A program made the position numbers and the translations under genes. The notes under the pieces are model-generated. The model was given only the letters and a program-made list of their open reading frames with translations, made no database searches and had not been told where the DNA came from. Below are positions 6,523-9,412 of a stretch of 9,412 bases of DNA, piece by piece (position 1 is the first letter of the stretch; every line of letters begins with the position of its first letter). This DNA is from an uncultured Selenomonadales bacterium (lineage in GTDB: Bacteria; Bacillota_C; Negativicutes; Selenomonadales; Selenomonadaceae): NCBI GenBank assembly GCA_937916025.1, contig CALGGX010000536.1:1-9412 (forward strand). Direction: 5' to 3'.

Positions 6523-7795
6523 CCGGTTCCTGCTACTGTTCGTCGTGTTGCTCGCGATGCTCGTCGCGGCGACGGTTCGTTGCAAATTCGACTTCTTGGA
6601 ACCGCGCATTATTGCGGTCGGAATGATGACGCTGTCGACATTCTTCGCATTGTTGACATCCGAAATGTGGCAATTCGGCATGAGTATCGAGGGCTTTTTG
6701 CTGATAATCGGAGCGATGCTCGCATTTTGCTTCGGCAGTCGCTTCGCCGGACGGTGTTTCGATGATTCCGACAAACTCGCGCCGAGCGATGTCGCGCGCG
6801 CTTACGAAGTCTCGCCGCTCAAAATGACGGTGACGATCGCACTGATGCTCGCAATGTTTTGGTGCAACCTGCAGACGATTTACGAACTCTCCGTCGAATA
6901 CGGCAACAGCGGCGGTTATGCCGATATGATCCGAACGCTCCGCCCGCTCATCGAGCAAAACGAGCTCGTCTTCAGCCGTTGGATCAGCTACAGAAACCAA
7001 CTCGCACAAGCGATCGCTTACGTCTTTTTCTACATGTTCGCTTACAATCGAATTTTCGCCGGAGTCAATCGCTTGCAACTGCTCGTGCCGGTTGCGTGCT
7101 ACATTCCTTTTCCGATCTTGAGTACGGCGCGAATGGCGGTATTTTTCCTCGCAATTTACATGATCGTCGTCACGCTGATTCTCTATCAAAAGCGCAATCG
7201 GTTCGAGCTCTCGGCGAAACTTAACGCCGTACAATATCTGATCGGCGGCGGCATCATGTTCATTGCAATCTTCTTTGTGATGGGTGCGCTGACCGGCAAG
7301 ACAATCTCCGGCGAGCGCACGCCGTTCATCATCCTTGCGCATTACATCGGACTGTCAATCCCCGCGCTCGACGCACTCATTCATCAATCGATCGTCGAAA
7401 CGCCTTATATCGGCTCGCATTCGCTCCATGGAATTTATCGCGCACTCCAAAAAATTGATCCGTCCGCACCGTCGGTGCCGCTGTTTGATCCGCTCGTGCA
7501 TTTCGTCGGCATCGATACGAATGTCTACACTTCGCTCGGGCATTACTTCCTCGACTTCGGCATCGTCGGCACCGTCATTATAATGTGGATTCTCGGCGCG
7601 GTTTATACTTTCTTCTACAGCGCAATCAAACGGCGGCAATCGAATTTCGCATTGATGCTGATGTGTTACGGCGCATTTTGCTACCCGCTGTTTCTGATTT
7701 CGATCAGCGAGCGCGTTTTCTTCGATTTGCTCGGCACGACTTCAATTTACACTCTGACTTTGCTGTTCCTGTCGAAAAAGATTTTTTTGCGATGA
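6515..7795 (+). CDS. wzy: Oligosaccharide repeat-unit polymerase (Wzy type)
   Basis: A 426-aa very hydrophobic protein with about ten or more membrane helices, expected to join flipped repeat units on the outer face of the cytoplasmic membrane. Motifs typical of the O-antigen polymerase/oligosaccharide repeat-unit polymerase group are visible: SGGYADMIRTLRP in an early loop, PILSTARM before a helix, a large loop with GSHSLHGIYRAL, and DTNVYTSLGHYFLDFGIVG leading into a late helix, then SERVFFD. Wzy proteins vary widely in sequence, so the call rests on topology, the late N-x-YT/DFG motif and the neighbours. The ATG at 6515 overlaps the end of the preceding gene by 8 bases, with GAGGAA (6501-6506) 8 bases before it. 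The stop overlaps the next ATG as ATGA. The linkage it makes cannot be inferred. Confidence 0.87.
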   Translation: MDDRFLLLFVVLLAMLVAATVRCKFDFLEPRIIAVGMMTLSTFFALLTSEMWQFGMSIEGFLLIIGAMLAFCFGSRFAGRCFDDSDKLAPSDVARAYEVSPLKMTVTIALMLAMFWCNLQTIYELSVEYGNSGGYADMIRTLRPLIEQNELVFSRWISYRNQLAQAIAYVFFYMFAYNRIFAGVNRLQLLVPVACYIPFPILSTARMAVFFLAIYMIVVTLILYQKRNRFELSAKLNAVQYLIGGGIMFIAIFFVMGALTGKTISGERTPFIILAHYIGLSIPALDALIHQSIVETPYIGSHSLHGIYRALQKIDPSAPSVPLFDPLVHFVGIDTNVYTSLGHYFLDFGIVGTVIIMWILGAVYTFFYSAIKRRQSNFALMLMCYGAFCYPLFLISISERVFFDLLGTTSIYTLTLLFLSKKIFLR

Positions 7796-9042
7796 TTAGA
7801 AGTAAACTGACTCAAAACATTTTCTCGCTGTTGACTTTGCGCGGAATCGATTACGTCTTGAATTTTGTGATGTTGCCGTTTCTGCTGCGAATGCTCGGTG
7901 CGGAAAAGTTCGGCGCGATCGTCTTCATGCAGAGCGTCGTGCAATACATGGTCGTTGCCGTCGACTACGGCTTCAACATGACTGCACCGCGCGATATCGC
8001 CCGTGCTTCGGACGAACATTCGATCGGCAAGATCTTTTCCGACGTGATGGCATCGAAATTACTGATCGCCGGAGTGTTAATCGTCTTGACGACGCTCGCA
8101 ATCGTGCTGATGCCGCCGAGTGTTGACTTCGATCTGCCGCTGTTGCTCGCCGTCATGCCGACCGTCCTCGGCAATATCGCCTTCCCCGTCTGGTTTTTTC
8201 AAGGCATTCAACAGATGAAGTTCATTACAATTTCCGTGACTGCCGCGCGGCTGATCATTCTGCTCGCCATGTTCGCGACAATCGAAAAGCCGGACGATTA
8301 TCTGCTCGCCGCATTTCTGCAATCGGGCATGATGATCGTTGCCGGCTTGTTGTCGTTCGGGATCATCCTTCGGCAATATCGATATGTATTCGTGCGTCCG
8401 ACGCTCGACGGCGTCATTCAATCGCTGAAGGACGGGCGCGAGATTTTCATTTCGACAGTTGCGATCAATCTCTACACGACGACCAACATCGTGATCCTCG
8501 GCATCATGACGAACGCGGAGGCAGTCGGCTTCTTCGGCGCGGCGAATAAATTGATCGACAGCGTCAAGGGCTTGATGGGCGCAATCAGCTCTGCCGTTTA
8601 CCCTCACGTCAGCGCGAAAGTCAATCAATCGGCGCGAGACGCAATCGCTTTCATCAAGAAGTTCGGCAAGATGTACGGCGGACTGTTTTTTGTGATCTCG
8701 GCGTTGATGTCGTTGCTCGCGACTCCGATTGTCAAACTTCTCTTCGGCGAAGGCTATCAACAAACGATTGAAATTCTCCGATTGATGGCATGGTTGCCGT
8801 TCATCATCGCGTTGAGCAACGTCTTCGGCATTCACTTCATGCTGAACTTCGGTCTGCAGAATTTGTTCAGCCGAATCTTACTCGCCGCCGCCGCGCTCGA
8901 TTTTCTGATCATCTTCCCGTTCACCGCCGAGCTCGGCAACTTCGGCGTCGCGATCGTAATGGTGCTCGTCGAGATATTCGTCAGCGTCGTGATGGGCGTG
9001 TTCGTCTCGCGAGAACTATCTGAGCGCGGTCTGCAGGGTTGA
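7792..9042 (+). CDS. wzx: Polysaccharide flippase (Wzx/RfbX type)
   Basis: A 416-aa polytopic membrane protein of the MOP/RfbX flippase family that would move the lipid-linked repeat unit across the cytoplasmic membrane. The N-terminus SKLTQNIFSLLTLRGIDYVLNFVML is replaced here by its key parts: LTLRGIDYVLNF, then LPFLLRMLGAEKFG and the DYGFNMTAPRDIA motif. PVWFFQGIQQMKFIT is the strongest family mark. Roughly twelve hydrophobic helices are spread along the length, normal for the family (about 415 aa). ATG 7792 is chosen because it overlaps the wzy stop and starts the conserved N-terminus, although no clear ribosome site precedes it, so translation probably depends on coupling. The frame is open upstream to 7585, but that region is wzy. 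The last 27 bases overlap tail-to-tail with a minus-strand gene. Confidence 0.93.
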   Translation: MIRSKLTQNIFSLLTLRGIDYVLNFVMLPFLLRMLGAEKFGAIVFMQSVVQYMVVAVDYGFNMTAPRDIARASDEHSIGKIFSDVMASKLLIAGVLIVLTTLAIVLMPPSVDFDLPLLLAVMPTVLGNIAFPVWFFQGIQQMKFITISVTAARLIILLAMFATIEKPDDYLLAAFLQSGMMIVAGLLSFGIILRQYRYVFVRPTLDGVIQSLKDGREIFISTVAINLYTTTNIVILGIMTNAEAVGFFGAANKLIDSVKGLMGAISSAVYPHVSAKVNQSARDAIAFIKKFGKMYGGLFFVISALMSLLATPIVKLLFGEGYQQTIEILRLMAWLPFIIALSNVFGIHFMLNFGLQNLFSRILLAAAALDFLIIFPFTAELGNFGVAIVMVLVEIFVSVVMGVFVSRELSERGLQG

Positions 9043-9141
9043 CATGTTTTGACGCATTGCATTGCAATACGCGTCGAGATCGTCCTCGCCGGTGACGATC
9101 GGATCGAGAGAGAAGATTTTTGCCTCCGCCTCGCGCGCGCG
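9016..9141 (-). CDS. C-terminal end of a ZnuA-type metal ABC transporter binding protein (broken)
   Basis: On the minus strand a frame ending at TAG (9018-9016) reads REAEAKIFSLDPIVTG, then EDDLDAYCNAMRQN and MSTLQTALR. This closely resembles the last ~40 residues of zinc/manganese ABC transporter solute-binding proteins (…LDPIVTG…Y…M..N…L..AL), which capture metal outside the membrane for import. Nothing resembling the rest of a ~300-aa protein follows. In this frame the minus strand runs from about 9142 into antisense of a hemolysin-type gene and meets a stop at 9202-9204, with no start. The gene is therefore cut off by the junction near 9122-9141; the exact break is uncertain because both proteins fit that stretch. 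It converges on wzx and overlaps its 3' end by 27 bases. The family call is moderate because only the tail is visible. Confidence 0.6.
   Translation of the reverse strand, partial: RAREAEAKIFSLDPIVTGEDDLDAYCNAMRQNMSTLQTALR
9122..9141. other. Probable chimeric junction between two broken genes
   Basis: To the left the sequence codes on the minus strand for the tail of a ZnuA-like protein. To the right it codes on the plus strand for a DUF21 protein lacking its start. The short stretch between makes sense in both: minus-strand codons for REAEA fit the metal-binding protein, and plus-strand codons for ASASRA fit the DUF21 domain. Base composition changes here. No direct repeats, inverted repeats or transposase accompany the change, which points to an assembly join through a shared short word or to microhomology-driven rearrangement. 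Confidence 0.6.
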
Positions 9142-9412
9142 GCTGCGCCTCGCCGAGGAGCGGGGAGACAGCCGGGCCAAGAAGGCCCTGTATGTGCTGG
9201 ATCACTTTGATCTGGCCATCAGCACCATCCTGATCGGGACGAATATCGTGCATGTCTCCGCCGCCGCGCTGGTCACCATGGGCGTCACGCGCCGCTGGGG
9301 CCTGGGGGCGGTGTCCGCGAGCACGCTGATCACCACGGGGATCGTCTTCTTCGCCGGTGAGATGCTGCCCAAGAGCGTGGCAAAAAAATACAGCGAGAAG
9401 TGCGCCCTGGCC
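9122..9412 (+). CDS. DUF21/CNNM hemolysin-type membrane protein, internal fragment
   Basis: An open frame reads ASASRARLRLAEERGDSRAK, then FDLAISTILIGTNIVH, FFAGEMLPKSVAKKYSE and on to the window edge. This is the N-terminal DUF21 membrane domain of the CNNM/CorC/TlyC (HlyC-type) family, associated with magnesium or cobalt efflux. Relatives have a first helix and SETA motif just before the point where the match begins; here that part is missing and is replaced by the minus-strand gene end. The frame stays open leftward to 9053 without ATG, with only weak alternative starts (TTG 9062, GTG 9092) in unrelated sequence. The gene is cut at its 5' side by the junction and at its 3' side by the window. 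Its G+C-rich, CTG-heavy codons differ sharply from all genes to the left, which suggests DNA of a different origin. Confidence 0.82.

Noticed and set aside
6533..8835. Minus-strand open frames opposite wzy (6533-7342) and wzx (8077-8835)
   Set aside because: Very charged, His/Asp/Arg-rich translations opposite membrane proteins are the usual artefact of reading hydrophobic codons backwards.
8981..9253. Minus-strand 90-codon frame across the junction
   Set aside because: A different minus-strand frame carries the conserved ZnuA-like tail, and this one crosses the suspected join without any motif.

Overview
The window is a compact, single-strand cluster for a cell-surface polysaccharide, probably one containing galactofuranose. 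It sits between two apparent housekeeping genes and ends in an abrupt, suspicious junction. Base composition is moderate and even, with frequent TCG/GAT words, for about 9.1 kb. The last ~290 bases are visibly richer in G+C: a 60-base line at 9241 counts 42 G/C, against 32 for one at 8221. The protein styles (PurD, a DUF4422 transferase, an RfbX-type flippase) suggest an anaerobic Firmicute, perhaps a diderm Negativicute. That assignment is inference and weak.

Layout: positions 1-750 are the 3' part of purD (purine biosynthesis). Two bases later eight genes follow on the + strand with almost no gaps: glf (UDP-galactopyranose mutase), a DUF4422 transferase, a GT2 transferase, a GT4 transferase, a WbbI/GT113-like presumed galactofuranosyltransferase, a small two-helix membrane protein resembling a Wzz-type chain-length regulator, a Wzy-type polymerase and a Wzx-type flippase. 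Five of the seven internal gene boundaries are overlapping stop/start pairs. The DUF4422 gene starts with TTG 6 bases after the glf stop. The only real gap, 40 bases before the GT4 gene, holds a perfect 7-bp inverted repeat.

How the genes would work together: Glf makes UDP-galactofuranose. The DUF4422, GT2, GT4 and WbbI-like enzymes would build a repeat unit on a lipid carrier at the inner face of the membrane. Wzx would flip it, Wzy would polymerise it outside, and the small membrane protein would set chain length. No initiating phosphoglycosyltransferase and no export or tyrosine-kinase genes are visible, so these must lie elsewhere.

At the right end wzx converges with the last codons of a minus-strand gene that reads like a zinc/manganese ABC-transporter binding protein (ZnuA type). 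That gene is broken after about 40 codons. The sequence passes straight into a plus-strand DUF21/CNNM hemolysin-type gene that lacks its N-terminus. The switch falls in a short GC-rich stretch (about 9122-9141) that fits either protein, which suggests a chimeric assembly join or a microhomology rearrangement. No RNA genes, CRISPR arrays, insertion sequences or convincing terminators were seen.
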